Shown: positions 10,198 to 22,430, counted from the stretch's first letter. The stretch: 64,000 bases of DNA from Sabellastarte sp. h YS-2021 (GCA_964017235.1 OZ024936.1:49899028-49963027), one strand, 5' to 3'. The notes: generated by a model from the sequence alone, not told the origin. Program-made: numbers and translations.

Positions 10198-11050
10198 TAA
10201 AAAAAGTATAAACAAATCTTCCCCTTTGCAGTTTTATTTATAAAAGAAATTCCTGGCCTGTAAAAGCAGTTTAGTGAAACCTCAAAATGTTTTACAAACC
10301 GGGTACTTGTATATATACTTATAACAAGGAAACTAAGTAAATACAATAATGACCCACCATTGGCAGTATATACACAGAAAACAAGTACATGTGATCTCTA
10401 TCCCTCACCTCTGTATTATATATCCATCAGTATTGTCAATAGCAATTGGCGATGAGACAGGAACTCGGTCTAGGGTTGTGGGTCTGAATATGGATGGGAG
10501 AATACTAAAGGGAGAAGCTTCAGTTGAACAGGTGAATCGCAAGATGTTTCTTAAGGAACACAACTAAGGGGCTGGTCTTATGTTGAAAAGAAGAAAGTTT
10601 CAGAGGGTTGGTGCATAGTCCCTGAAGGAGTTGGAAAGAAGTTTATACAATTTGTGAACTTTATGGTTGAAAGTAACTTAAATTTTGCAAAGCTGCGTCT
10701 AGTATTTCTAGACAAAGTGTAGGGATGAAGTTTTTTACAAAGGTTCACTGGTTGGCCATGTTTTAGAATTTTTGTATGTAATTAGCCCTGTTTTGAACTT
10801 TACCCTGTGTTTTACTTGGGGCTAACAGAGTTTTTTGCGGCATGGACTGATGTGGGAAGACCTGAAGGCTCAAGTAGAGCCCTCCCTATAGAGTGAGTTT
10901 TGAACATGCTGGAATTTCCTGAACTCAAAATCTTTGAGTCAGGCAAAAAGAAATTACAGTGGTCCAATCCACCACCTACCAGGGCATTTCCAAGGAGAAC
11001 TAACGTATTAAGGTCTTGAATAATTTTTTTGAAATTATCCCATAAATCCT
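10198..11050. other. no recognisable gene
   Basis: AT-rich DNA. At about 10430-10475 it contains TCAATAGCAATTGGCGATG with neighbouring bases, an inverted match to 3760-3803. Nothing else could be assigned. Confidence 0.4.
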
Positions 11051-11639
11051 TTGGTTATTGTATCGGGACGAAAGTCGGGGATGCTTAGGATTCACGCTGT
11101 CGCCACCTCAGAGATTTCCTTTTGGATGCGATAACTTATAAAATATTTTAGTTAGACCTTTCAAATTTGGTATGTGGGTATATATGGACAACACCACGAC
11201 TGCTATTGTTTTGTGACCTTGACCTTCAACTTCAAGGTCACTGGTGGCCTCTTAATGGTCAGATTTTGACCATTTTTCACATTTTGGCCCAGTTCTCATA
11301 TACAGAAAGTTAGATCATCCTATGGCTGGTATATATAATACATATATATGTCCTCTATAAACATGCAGAAATTTGACCTTGAAACTCTTCATTGAAGGTC
11401 ATACACAGACCACCACCGAGACCAATGTTGGCCTTTTTGGAGATATTTTCACACTTAATGCTAACTATTGAAAATGGTTTTGGAGGTAGAGTACATGATG
11501 GAGTACCGGCAACCAGTTTGTTGACCTTGGCTATTGTTTTAAAGGTCATCTTAGGCCTGCTAAAATGACTCAAAATGGTATCTTTTACTGCATATATATG
11601 CCTATATAAGACTGTGAGGCCATATACCTCCTTTATCAT

Positions 11640-12260
11640 TGGCTGTATAACTTACTGGCACATGTTGATTATCTCTAGATGGCCCACTGGACAGGAGATT
11701 ATGTATGGTATAGGTCCATAACTAAGTGAGTAATAACACTGGTAGCTACTTTGAGTAAAGTGCGTATAACTCAGAAATGACTGCATTTACAACAATTTGG
11801 TAAAATATGTTGTTCAGCTACTTTCTCCATGCCTACAAGGTGGTAACTTTTTCAGAAGTCTGTCTCAATAGCTATGTGAGTAATACCTGTATTCAGTTTT
11901 TACCATGTCCAAAATGAGTAAATGATATTTTTCTTCATAACTGTTAGTTACAATAATTTTGTCAAATATGTTGTTCAGCTACTTTTTGATGCACAGTGTC
12001 ATGACAAATTTTGAGAACTGTAGGTCCATAGCTAACTGAGTAATAGCTACCTTGACAGTTCACCATTGAGTAAATCACTTATATCTGCAAACCTCTTAAA
12101 TTTAGAGTTTTTTTTTTGTCAAATATGTTGTTCATGTACTTTTAAATGTACTCTGTCATGGCAAATATTCAGAGCTGTAGGTCCATAGCTAACTGAGTAA
12201 TAGCTACTTTGAAAGTTCAGCATTGAGTAAATCACTTATAGCTAGAAATCTGTTGCACCT
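11640..12260 (+). repeat. tandem array, ~150-160 bp unit
   Basis: Four degenerate units keyed on GTCCATAGCTAACTGAGTAA. The equivalent bases fall near 11730, 11880, 12040 and 12197, spacing 150-160. Confidence 0.75.
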
Positions 12261-12379
12261 ATCCTCACCAAGGTTTCAAGATAGCTTCCCTGCTATGAAA
12301 TCTTGCCTGGCTAACATTTGGTCCAGTTCAATGTGGTTGGTTGCTATGGCAACGAATTTGAAAATCTGAGGTGACCAAA

Positions 12380-13332
12380 CTTAAAGGAGCCTATATCTCC
12401 CTTGTTATTGATCGTAGAGGTTTTGGATGTGAAGACAACTTATAGGAAATCATATGCCCCAAATCTTTTGCTGGTTTCAGATTTGACCTTGGACCCCTCC
12501 TTCAAGGTCAAATGTGGTTCTTCATACCTGTAATGACCTATCCTTACCAAGGTTTCAGGATATCTTCCCTGCTATAAAATCTTGCCTGGCTAACATTTTG
12601 GTCCGGTTTGTTTAATTGGGTTGTTTGCTATGGCAACAAATTTGAAAATCTGATGTGACCAGACTTAAAATCTGATGTGACCCCTCCTATATCTCACTTA
12701 TTATTGGTCGTAGATGTTTTGGATGTGAAGACAACTTATAGGAAATCATGTGCCCGAATCCTTTGCTAGTTTCAGATGACCTTCCAGGTCAAATGTGGTT
12801 CTTCATACCTATAATGGCCTATATCTCCCTTGTTATTGGTCGTAGAGGTTTTGGATGTGAAGACAACCTATTAGAAATCATGTGCCCCAAATCTTTCTGT
12901 GAGGTCAGATTTGACCTTAGATCCCTCCTTCAAGGTCGAATGTGGCCCTTGATACCTCTAATGGTCTATATCTCCCTCATTATTGGTCGTAGAGGTTTTG
13001 GATGTGAAGACAACTTATAGGAAGTCATGTGCCCCGAATCTTTTGGTGGGGTCAGATTTGACCTTGGATCCATCCTTGAAGGTCGAATGTGGTACTTGAT
13101 ACCTATGATGGACTATATCTCCCCTATTATTGGTCGGAGAGTTTTTGGATGTGAAGACAATTTATAGGAAATCATGTGCCCCGAATCTTTTGGTGATGTC
13201 AAATTTGACCTTGGACCCCTCCTTAAAGGTCTAATGTGGTCCTTGATACCTATAATGGTGTATATCTCCCTTATTATTGGTCGTAGAGGTTTGAATGTGA
13301 AGACAACTTATGGGAAATCATGTGCCCCTAAT
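12380..13332 (+). repeat. tandem array, ~147-bp unit, outer element
   Basis: About six units keyed on CTATATCTCCCTTATTATTGG, GATGTGAAGACAACTTATAG and TTTGACCTTGG...CAAGGTC. The last unit stops at GTGCCCC (about 13325), where the inner element begins. The rest of that unit resumes at 17350 (GGTTCAGATTTGACCTTCG). Confidence 0.85.
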
Positions 13333-13334
13333 TA

Positions 13335-16300
13335 AGCGTCCCTTGAAAAGGGGACGCTTATTGGTTTCACCCCCGGTTTTCAGTCAGCCGCCGCCGCCGC
13401 CGCCGCATTATCGTCTCCCTTGAATATCTCCCTTGTTATTAAGCCTATCTAAATGATATGTGGCAGTGTTCTTCTATAGGCGTGGGGAAATTTTTTGACA
13501 GGCATAAATTTGACCTTTGACCTTTATCAAGGTCACATTATCAAAAATTCAAAAAAAAATTTACTTCCTTTTCACTAGATTTCCTCAGAAAGTACTGGTT
13601 GTGGGCCAACCAAATTTGGTATGCACATTCCTGAGGGAAGAATCTAGGCTCCAGTCGATATTGGGATCAATCGGGCCATAATTGACCGATTGACGGGCGA
13701 TTGATTATAAGTTCATAAAAATTTTGCTAAGATTAAGCCTTGAACTCGCTTATTATTGGTCGTAGAGGTTTGGGATGGTATACCAACATATAGGAAATCA
13801 TGTGCTGGGAATCTTCTGGTGTGGTCAGATTTGACCTTGGGCCCCTCGTTCAAGGTCAAGCGAGGATAGGCAAAGTTTAAAGTGCTTATAACTTGCTTAT
13901 TATTGGTCCTAGAGGTTTGGGATGGTATACCAACATATAGGAAACCATGGGCTGGGAATCTTTTGGTGTGGTCAGATTTGACCTTGGACGTCTCCTTCAA
14001 GGTCAAACGAGGATAGCCAAACTGAAAAGTGCTTATAACTCGCTTATTATTGGTCCTAGAGGTTTGTGATGGTATACCAACATATAGGAAATCATGTGCT
14101 GGGAATCTTCTGCTGTGGTCGCATTTGACCTTGGGCCCCCCCTTCAAGGTCAAACGAGCATAGCCAAACTTAAAAGTTCTTATAACTCGCTTATTATTGG
14201 TCCTAGAGGTTTGGGATGGTATACCAACATATAGGAAATCATGGGCTGGGAATCTTCTGCTGTGGTCGCATTTGACCTTGGGCCCCTCCTTCAAGGTCAA
14301 ACGAGGATAGCCAAACTGAAAAGTGCTTATAACTCGCTTATTATTGGTCCTAGAGGTTTGTGATGGTATACCAACATATAGGAAATCATGTGCTGGGAAT
14401 CTTCTGCTGTGGTCGCATTTGACCTTGGGCCCCCCCTTCAAGGTCAAACGAGCATAGCCAAACTTAAAAGTTCTTATAACTCGCTTATTATTGGTCCTAG
14501 AGGTTTGGGATGGTATACCAACATATAGGAAATCATGGGCTGGGAATCTTCTGCTGTGGTCGCATTTGACCTTGGGCCCCCCCTTCAAGGTCAAACGAGC
14601 ATAGCCAAACTTAAAAGTTCTTATAACTCGCTTATTATTGGTCCTAGAGGTTTGGGATGGTATACCAACATATAGGAAATCATGGGCTGGGAATCTTCTG
14701 GTGTGGTCGGATTTGACCTTGGGCCCCTCGTTCAAGGTCAAACGAGCATAGCCAAACTTAAAAGTGCTTATAACTCGCTTATTATTGGTCCTAGAGGTTT
14801 GGGATGGTATACCAACATATAGGAAATCATGTGCTGGGAATCTTCTGGTGTGGTCAGATTTGACCTTGGGCCTCTCCTTCAAGGTCAAACGAGGATAGCC
14901 AAACATAAAAGTGTTTATAACTCGCTTATTATTGGTCCTACAGGTTTTGGATGGTATACCAACATATAGGAAATCATGGGCTGGGAATCTTTTGGTGTGG
15001 TCGGATTTGACCTTGGGCCTCTCCTTCAAGGTCATTCGAGGATAGCCAAACTGAAAAGTGCTTATAACTCGCTTATTATTAGTCCTAGAGGTTTGGGATG
15101 GTATACCAACATATAGGAAATCATGGGCTGGGAATCTTCTGGTGTGGTCGGATTTGACCTTGGGCCCCCCTTTCAAGGTCAAAAGAGCATAGCCAAACTT
15201 AAAAGTGCTTATAACTCGTTTATTATTGGTCCTAGAAGTTTGTGATGGTATACCAACATATAGGAAATTATGTGCTGGGAATCTTCTGGTGTGGTCAGAC
15301 TTGACCTTGGACTCCTCCTGCAAGGTCAAATGAGGATAGCCAAACCTAAAAGTGCTTATAACTCGCTTATTATTGGTCCTAGAGGTTTGTGATGGTATAC
15401 CAACATATAGAAAATCATGGGCTGGGAACCATCTGGTGTGGTCGAATTTGACCTTGGGCCCCTCCTTCAAGGTCAGACGAGGATAGCAAAACTTAAAAGT
15501 GCTTATAACTCGCTTATTATTGGTCCTAGAGGTTAGTGATGGTATACCAACATATAGGAAATCATGTGCTGGGAATCTTCTGGTGTGGTCAGATTTGACC
15601 TTGGACTCCTCCTTCAAGGTCAAATGAGGATAGCCAAACCTAAAAGTGCTTATAACTCGCTTATTATTGGTCCTAGAGGTTTGTGATGGTATACCAACAT
15701 ATAGGAAATCATGTGCAGGGAATCCTCTGGTGTGGTTAGATTTGACCTTTGGCCCCTCGTTCAAGGTCAAACGAGGATAGGCAAACTTAAAAGTGCTTAT
15801 AACTCGCTTATTATTAGTCCTAGAGGTTTGGGATGGTATACCAACATATAGGAAATCATGTGCTGGGAATCTTTTGGTGTGGTCAGATTTGACCTTGGGC
15901 CTCTTCTTCAAGGTCAAACGAGCATAGCCAAACTTAAAAGTGCTTATAACTCGCTTATTATTAGTCCTAGAGGTTTCGGATGGTGTACCAACATATAGGA
16001 AATCATGTGCTGGGAATCTTTTGGTGTGGTCAGATTTGACCTTGGGCCTCTTCTTCAAGGTCAAACGAGCATAGCCAAACTTAAAAGTGTTTATAACTCG
16101 CTTATTATTGGTCCTAGAGGTTTGGGATGGTATACCAACATGTAGGAAATCATGGGCTGGGAATCTTCTGGTGTGGTTGCATTTGACCTTGGGCCCCTCC
16201 TTCAAGGTCAACCGAGGATAAGCAAAGTTTAAAGTGCTTATAACTCACTTATTATTGGTCCTACAGGTTTGGGATGGTATACCAACATAGAGGAAACCAT

Positions 16301-17349
16301 GGGCTGGGAATCTTTTCGTGTGGTCGGATTTGACCTTGGGCCTCCCTTTCAAGGTCAAATGAGCATAGCCAAACTTAAAAGTGCTTATAACTTGCTCATT
16401 ATTGGTCCTAGAGGTTTGGGATAGTATACCAACATATAGGAAGTCATGTGCTGGGAATCTTTTGGTGTGGTCAGATTTGACCTTGGGCCTCTTCTTCAAG
16501 GTCAGACGAGCATAGCCAAACTTAAAAGTGCTTATAACTCGCTTATTATTGGTCCTAGAGGTTTGGGATGGTATACCAACATACAGTAAATCATGTGCTG
16601 GGAATCTTCTGGTGTGGTAAGATTTGACCTTGGGCCCCTCCTTCAAAGTCAAACGAGTATAGCCAAACTTAAAAGTGCTTATAATTCGCTTATTATTGGT
16701 CCTAGAGGTTTGTGATGGTATACCAACATATAGGATATCATGGGCTGGGAATCTTTTGGTGTGGTAAGATTTGACCTTGGGCCTCTTCTTCAAGGTCAAA
16801 CAAGCATAGTCAAACTTAAAAGTGCTTATAACTCGCTTATTATTGGTCCTAGAGGTTTGGGATGGTATACCAACATGTAGGAAATCATGGGCTGGGAATC
16901 TTCTGGTGTGGTTGCATTTGACCTTGGGCCTCTCCTTCAAGGTCAAACGAGCATAGCCAAACTTAAAAGTGTGTATAACTCGCTTATTATTAGTCCTAGA
17001 GGTTTGGGATGGTAAACCAACATGTAGGAAATCATGTGCTGGGAATCTTCTGGTGTGGACGGATTTGACCTTGGGCCTCTTGTTCAGGGTCAAACCAGCA
17101 TAGCCAAACCTAAACGTGCTTGTTCTACTTTGCAGCTGAAAAGACACAGTCAACTGATACAGAACCTGTTCACAGGCACTGATTGCTTTTTTCCTTTTAA
17201 GATCACTCTTGTGACCCTAACATGGTCCTTTCAGGAGAATTTCTCTTCACCAATAACATTTACCTCTTCACATTGGTCCTTTAGCATTTCATATAAAACT
17301 TAAAGGCTGTAGGGACGCTTTGTTTTTGTGTACAAAAACTTTTGTCTAG
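13335..17349 (+). mobile_element. inner Helentron-like element with 147-bp array
   Basis: The 5' end is the hairpin AAGCGTCCCTTGAAAAGG with GGACGCTT (13336-13361), followed by a (GCC)n spacer at 13387-13406 and a TGACCTTTGACC segment. The interior is the long 147-bp array. At the 3' end GGGACGCTT (17312-17320) is the inverted 5' motif, followed by the hairpin GTTTTTGTGTACAAAAAC and CTAG (17346-17349) next to T. The same ends occur at 22875-24959 and 40011-42016. It lies within the array of the outer element and gives a T/T insertion site. No protein of its own is recognisable. Confidence 0.75.
13720..17125. repeat. 147-bp satellite array, ~23 units
   Basis: The unit is keyed on TAACTCGCTTATTATTGGTC; for example the CGCTTATTATTGG of two adjacent units starts at 14041 and 14188, exactly 147 apart. 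Each unit contains GATGGTATACCAACATATAG, GGGCTGGGAATCTTCTG and an inverted pair TTTGACCTTG...CAAGGTCAAA. As 147 is 49 codons, the minus strand stays open for 832 codons (13713-16211) and 302 more (16245-17153); no known protein family is apparent and I treat this as a periodicity effect rather than a gene. Confidence 0.95.
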
Positions 17350-17494
17350 TTTTTGGGTTGGTTCAGATTTGACCTTCGACCCCTCCTTTAAGGTCGAACG
17401 TGGTCCTTGATACTTATAATTTGGCAATACTCTGTATGTCACACTTCAACCATGTCCTGTCCGGGGATACACTGCATCGAGACGCAATATCTAG
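17350..17494 (+). repeat. distal remainder of the outer element
   Basis: Resumes the interrupted 12.4-13.3 kb unit (GGTTCAGATTTGACC... AAGGTCGAACGTGGTCC) and ends with the outer element's 3' terminus at CTAG 17491-17494. Confidence 0.65.
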
Positions 17495-17860
17495 TTGATA
17501 TTTTAGTTATACAGATAATAATGTATTTGTATTAACAAACCAGATTGTGTTTTCAATTGAATTTTCCTGATTTCATGTGTTTGTCATTCAAAACCCTCAT
17601 GCCATTTATGTGTACATGTATTTGCTTGCAGCCTCCAGAATTCCTCATAAGCCATAAATTATAGCTTATATGTTGTCCAATTGTTGTTTCTTTTTTCCAA
17701 GAATATGATTGTATATAGTCTTATTTTATTTCTTGCAATATGTATTAAAAATAATATTATCGGCATTCTATGTTTAAGTCTAGTTAAGTCTTAGTTCAGA
17801 TATTTGGTTGTTCACTGTTCAATTCCCTCCCAGTTAACATTTGTGTTGGAAAACTGTATT

Positions 17861-18730
17861 GTATCCGTCGGATAGCATCCCGAGGATACTATGGATTTTG
17901 CTTTGTTACGCCGCTGCCACCGCAGTGTGTAGAGAGATTTCACCATTACCACTCTAAAGAAAAAAATATTATAGCTAGCCTTCTCAAAATTGCAGGATAT
18001 ATTCATAACCATAAAATCTTGCCTGGGAATATTTTTGGCCTCATTTTGAAAAACAAGATTGCTGCCATGGACGTTTTTTTTACTTTCAGCAAGGACTTTT
18101 GTTGGCCCTCTAGAGCAAAGGGTATTATAGGCAGAGATCTCAAATTCACAGGATATGTTCCTCGTTACACAGTCTTGACTGGGAATATTTTTGGCCCCAT
18201 TTTGAAAAACAAGATGGCCGTCAGGGGTGTTTCTTTGTCAGTCATGAAAAGTGCTTATATCTCCCTTATTATTGGTTCCAGAGGTTTGAGATGGTAAACC
18301 AACCTATAGGAAATCATGGGCTGGGAATCTTCTGGTGTTATCAGATTTGATTTTGGACCCCTCCTTCAAGGTCAAACGAGGAAAGTCAAACTTAAAAGTG
18401 CTTATAACTTGCTTATTATTGGTCATAGAGGTTTAGGATGGTAAACCAACCTATATGAAATCATGGGCTGGGAATCTTTTGGTGTGTTCGGATTTCACCT
18501 TGGGCTCCTTCAAGGTCAAGCGAGGATAGCCGAACCTAAAAGTGCTTGTAATTTGCTTATTATTGGTCTTAGAGGTTTGGGATGGTAAACCAACCTATAG
18601 GAAATCATGGGCTAGGAATCTTTTGGTGTGGTCAGATTTCACCTTGGGCTCCTCCTTCAAGGTCAGACAAGGATAGCCAAACTTAAGAGTGCTTATAACT
18701 TGCTAACTCCTCCTTCAAGGTTAAGCGATG
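17861..18730 (+). mobile_element. degenerate array-bearing element
   Basis: The 5' hairpin is GTATCC...GGATAC (17861-17889), then CGCCGCTGCCACCGC (17911-17925). Two units of a TTTTGGCC..CATTTTGAAAAACAAGAT block follow (18036-18053, 18190-18214), then about three diverged 147-bp-type units (18250-18715). I cannot place the 3' end. Same layout as the elements at 13.3 and 22.9 kb. Confidence 0.55.
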
Positions 18731-18759
18731 GTTGATTGGCTTTGGTGAATTTTCTTTCT

Positions 18760-20310
18760 GGTGGATACAATTTGCATCGGTTCTCTGATGCGCTAGGTCT
18801 AGTTGAATATGCATTGTATACATTATTGCTTTTGGAGGGGCTACTAGCACTTTGGAGAATGTTTTCATTATTTGGTCACTTTGCAAAAGATTAAAATACA
18901 TCGTGTTTCACAATAACTGTTCATATATAAAAATTATGTTGGTGTTTGAACTACAGAAATGATAAGTTGTGGCAATATTTTTAAAATTCTTTATGGCAGG
19001 TGCTGGAAATGATATTAAATTCACACTTTTAGTATCAATATTGAAAACCAGAGAGATATATTGATTGATATTGGAATATTATGCTGTGATGCCTTCCCTA
19101 GGCATTGAGGGCCTATCCTGGTATGAACTAAAGCTACAACCTTGACCTTTGAATCTCATGCTAATTAATACACACAAAATACACTCACGGATTTGGAATT
19201 CATCCACTTTCCAAATATTCTATATAGAATATCATACCAGACTACAGCACACATGTAATGACACTGAAATAAGTAACCATAAAAATCAACAGCCTCACAC
19301 CAAATCTAAGTCGGGTTGAGTTAACCGTCCAATCGAGATCTGATCCTGTATCTATTTAGTCGGTCACTGATTTCTTGTTTGAAGTGTGGACAGCTTTAAG
19401 CTTTGCAGTGTATATATTTGTAAATATTATGCAATGTTCACAGATTATTTATAATTATCCATGAGTTGAAATTTTGACATGTGCTTGGCATGTACATGCT
19501 CTATATATATTGATCTTTTGACTGGAATTTTATTGATCTGTACAAAGTTTTAAGGACGTTAATAATATTTAATCATGTTTTGTTATTTTTCATGGGATGT
19601 CACTATACCTTGTGTGTCATACCGTGTGTCAATATTCAACAGACTAATTAGGAAACATTTCACTTCATATTACAGAAACTTAGAACTAAAGCATAAATAA
19701 TTATAAGTTACCCCAAAATGCAGTGAAAAATCACATATTGATGGCTAATTTATTGCTGGCTAGGTTTCTAACCAGAAATGCATGGTATTATTGATCAGAG
19801 ATTAAGTGCTTGGCAGAGATTAAATGCTATAAAAGTTTAAAATAGAATAGAATTATGATACACAAGGTATCATGATAACCCATGTAGCTTTAAGCCACAG
19901 CTTGATTTTCACACAACAAAACCTCAGTTATCCAAACATGCTGAGAGACTAAGATTCTGATTGGGTAATCAGAAGGGTCATAAAATAGAAGTATTGTAAT
20001 GTAAGTATTTTAATGGAGAACTGTTGCAAAATACAGATATGACTAGTGAAAATTAATCCATAAAATTGAATATTTTGTATTATGGAAGGTTGGATAATAG
20101 AGGTTTTAGTGTATATTATTTAATTCTGTAAACTTATTACTGAACAATTTTGTTTGATCTGTTGCTGATTTGGAAGCAGGGCTTAAGCCAGAAACATTTA
20201 GCTCAATGATATCTGTTTTCAGAGGGTTTAATTGTTTGATCATATTTTTGTGCAAAATTTTGCTATTTAAATTGCATTGCTTTCTTTGAACCTTTTCAAA
20301 TATAGACTTG
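18760..20310. other. no recognisable gene
   Basis: AT-rich sequence without a supportable ORF, exon or bounded repeat. Confidence 0.4.
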
Positions 20311-20312
20311 TT

Positions 20313-20540
20313 TAGAGTAAGGAGTCTAAAATTCGCCAGAAATCTAAATTTCGCCACTTCTAAAAATCTTACTTAATTCTATATAAAAAAAATGTTTTAT
20401 CTTAAACTTGGTATTTTTCAGTTCAAAAAGCCTTAATTTACTATACATTCAACAAATCTCACCTCAATTCATTTAATTCCTTAGTGTTTCAACATGTGGC
20501 GAATTTCAGATATCTGGCGAATTTTACATTTCTTACTCTA
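20313..20540 (+). mobile_element. TA-MITE copy 2
   Basis: Same family as 1102-1327, somewhat diverged (GGAGTCTAAAATTCGCC at the left end; TTTACATTTCTTACTCTA at the right). It is flanked by TA. Confidence 0.85.
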
Positions 20541-21250
20541 CAAAATAAACAAATTTTTGGCTTATAATTGATTCATACTGGTTCATAATCCATAGAAATA
20601 AAACATACTTTATCAAGTGTTACCTTTGTATATGTTTCTATACATAGCTAGAACTTCACCTATGTGTTAGACTAACCTGACAGTAAATGTATGTAACAAA
20701 CATATTTGTGTGTTGATGTAATTAAACTCTGTGTGACATAATAATAGTGTCAGAAATGAAAGAAATTTCCACAGCTCATGAAATTTGCCACTAAATTGGT
20801 AACTCCTTAATATTTTGCAACAGGAATAAGTATCCTTTGAAATTCTGCAGCAGACATAGACAAGCTTGGTAAAACATAAATGAAAAAAGGTTCCTGTCAC
20901 AATATTTAAAGGGACATATTTTGGTTTTTATTTGTGATCATATCAAGATGATTCAAACATTGTCCCACTAACTTTATAGACTTGTTTTCATAATTTGAAA
21001 ACCATTCACCAAGATTTTAGCCATGTTTTACAATTATTCATAAGTTCATATTTTCAGTGGGAAATTTTCCTGACTCTGGAATATTTCATATTTTTTATAC
21101 TAACTACAACATTATTTATCTTTAAAATATTACATTCCTAGCCTTCCTTTCCTTGATGTTGTTTTTGTTTCTTGTAGAAAATTTTTTTTGTAGATGTTAA
21201 ATTTTAAAGGTATCAATTATTAGTAGTATATAATTATAAAGTATAGTATA
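20541..21250. other. no recognisable gene
   Basis: AT-rich stretch with no supported feature. Confidence 0.4.
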
Positions 21251-21580
21251 TCTGCCACTGTGGCCTAGTGGATAAAACACTAATCTAGAAACTTAGAGGA
21301 CCTGGGTTTGAACCCACGTACAGGCAAATAAAGAGTGGCTTGTATAACCTCTTAAAAATGCAGACATCTGTCTTTGGGTCCTGTCCCCAGAGGCAGGCTA
21401 AAGGACATCAAAGACATTGATAAATGGTCATTCCTTAGCCACTGTCTTTCAGTCAGGGGAATGTCAGTCAACAGAGAGGTTGGGCTGTACTTGTACAATT
21501 TGGATGGGTCAAATAGTACTTTGAGTCATGCAGTAAAGGGAGGTATTTCAGTGAATATAAATATACAATACAATAGCTGA
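21251..21580 (+). mobile_element. tRNA-derived SINE with body
   Basis: The head has an A box TGGCCTAGTGG and, 48 bases later, a B box GGGTTTGAACCC, both close to polymerase III consensus. The body (21370-21580) resembles an inverted segment near 55.15-55.40 kb. It is not a tRNA gene: the aminoacyl stem does not pair well. Confidence 0.6.
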
Positions 21581-22430
21581 CTGTACTAAACAAGTACTCA
21601 CTGTTGCAGAATGTGAAATCTGTAAGGTGTAATGTTATTAAATCTTATTTGATGTGGGCCTGTGTGACTTATTCAGTGTTGTAACTTATCCCAACTATGT
21701 TTATGTGAGAGTGTTAATATTATGTTCTATATGTAAAGCAAAGGGAATATTTCACTGGACCACTGTATTCAAAATTGTACCTTAATCTCAGCATTAATAT
21801 AATTGATAAATTTTGAAACAAATTATGTAATTTGATGTTTGTGAAGGGAAGAGGGTCTATATTAAGGGTTAATTCACAAACCTTTATAGTATATTGTATG
21901 AAATGTGCTTGGCAAATGCAAGTAAACTCCATGGAAACTACAAACTAAATGCAGTGTGTTTAATTCGCTGTTATTAAGCTTCAGATGTGGTTTGGTGGTG
22001 GAGGGTTACTACAGTCACAAAGCCTCTAACATTGATGGTTTAAATCTCAAAGATATCCTTAAATTGGAAACCTATCACTACTTTTTTTAACACTCAAAAC
22101 TACTCTTATTATATGCAATACAATAACTCAAATTTATTTAATCAAGCTTCTGACACTGCACCAAGTATTTCTGTATTATCAAATGACATATTTAATGGGT
22201 TGAAAATTACATTAAAACCCAAATAAATAAAATATAATCTAGTTGCTGTCAACATAAAGAAAAACTGCATCGAGTGCATTAAGTGTTTATGCCTTAAAAA
22301 ATGCCCCTTCCCATAATCTCCTTAAAACCATATTTTAATTTGCCAAGCATTTTCCTATTTTCTGCTTGACTTTGTACGAATATCAATCATGTAATATTAC
22401 ATATAAATCATTTAATAACTATAATTTCAG
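21581..22430. other. candidate intron, AT-rich
   Basis: No gene seen. It ends with a polypyrimidine-poor but acceptable acceptor (ATAATTTCAG) that opens the exon at 22431. Confidence 0.4.

Larger units (their letters stand above)
11056..17494 (+). mobile_element. outer Helentron-like non-autonomous element, split by an insertion
   Basis: The 5' end is a hairpin-like GTATCGGGAC/GTCGGGGATGC pair (11060-11083) followed by a CGCC-rich spacer. Then come two internal arrays (11.7-12.25 kb and 12.38-13.33 kb). The 3' end (17460-17494) has GTCCGGGGATAC, the inverted form of the 5' motif, then a weak hairpin GCATCGAGACGC and CTAG followed by T. The inner element at 13335-17349 interrupts it. No helicase or Rep protein is encoded. 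The Helitron2/Helentron class is inferred from the asymmetric inverted ends and internal tandem repeats. Confidence 0.55.

Noticed and set aside
13713..16211. 832-codon minus-strand open frame as a real protein gene
   Set aside because: The peptide is a 49-residue repeat that follows from a 147-bp tandem unit without stops. No splice sites, start context or known domain support a gene.
13720..17125. CRISPR array
   Set aside because: The repeats are contiguous 147-bp units without unique spacers, in a eukaryotic context with introns and retrotransposons.
21251..21325. Functional tRNA gene
   Set aside because: The A and B boxes are good but the acceptor stem does not pair and the sequence runs into a repeat body; SINE head is the better call.
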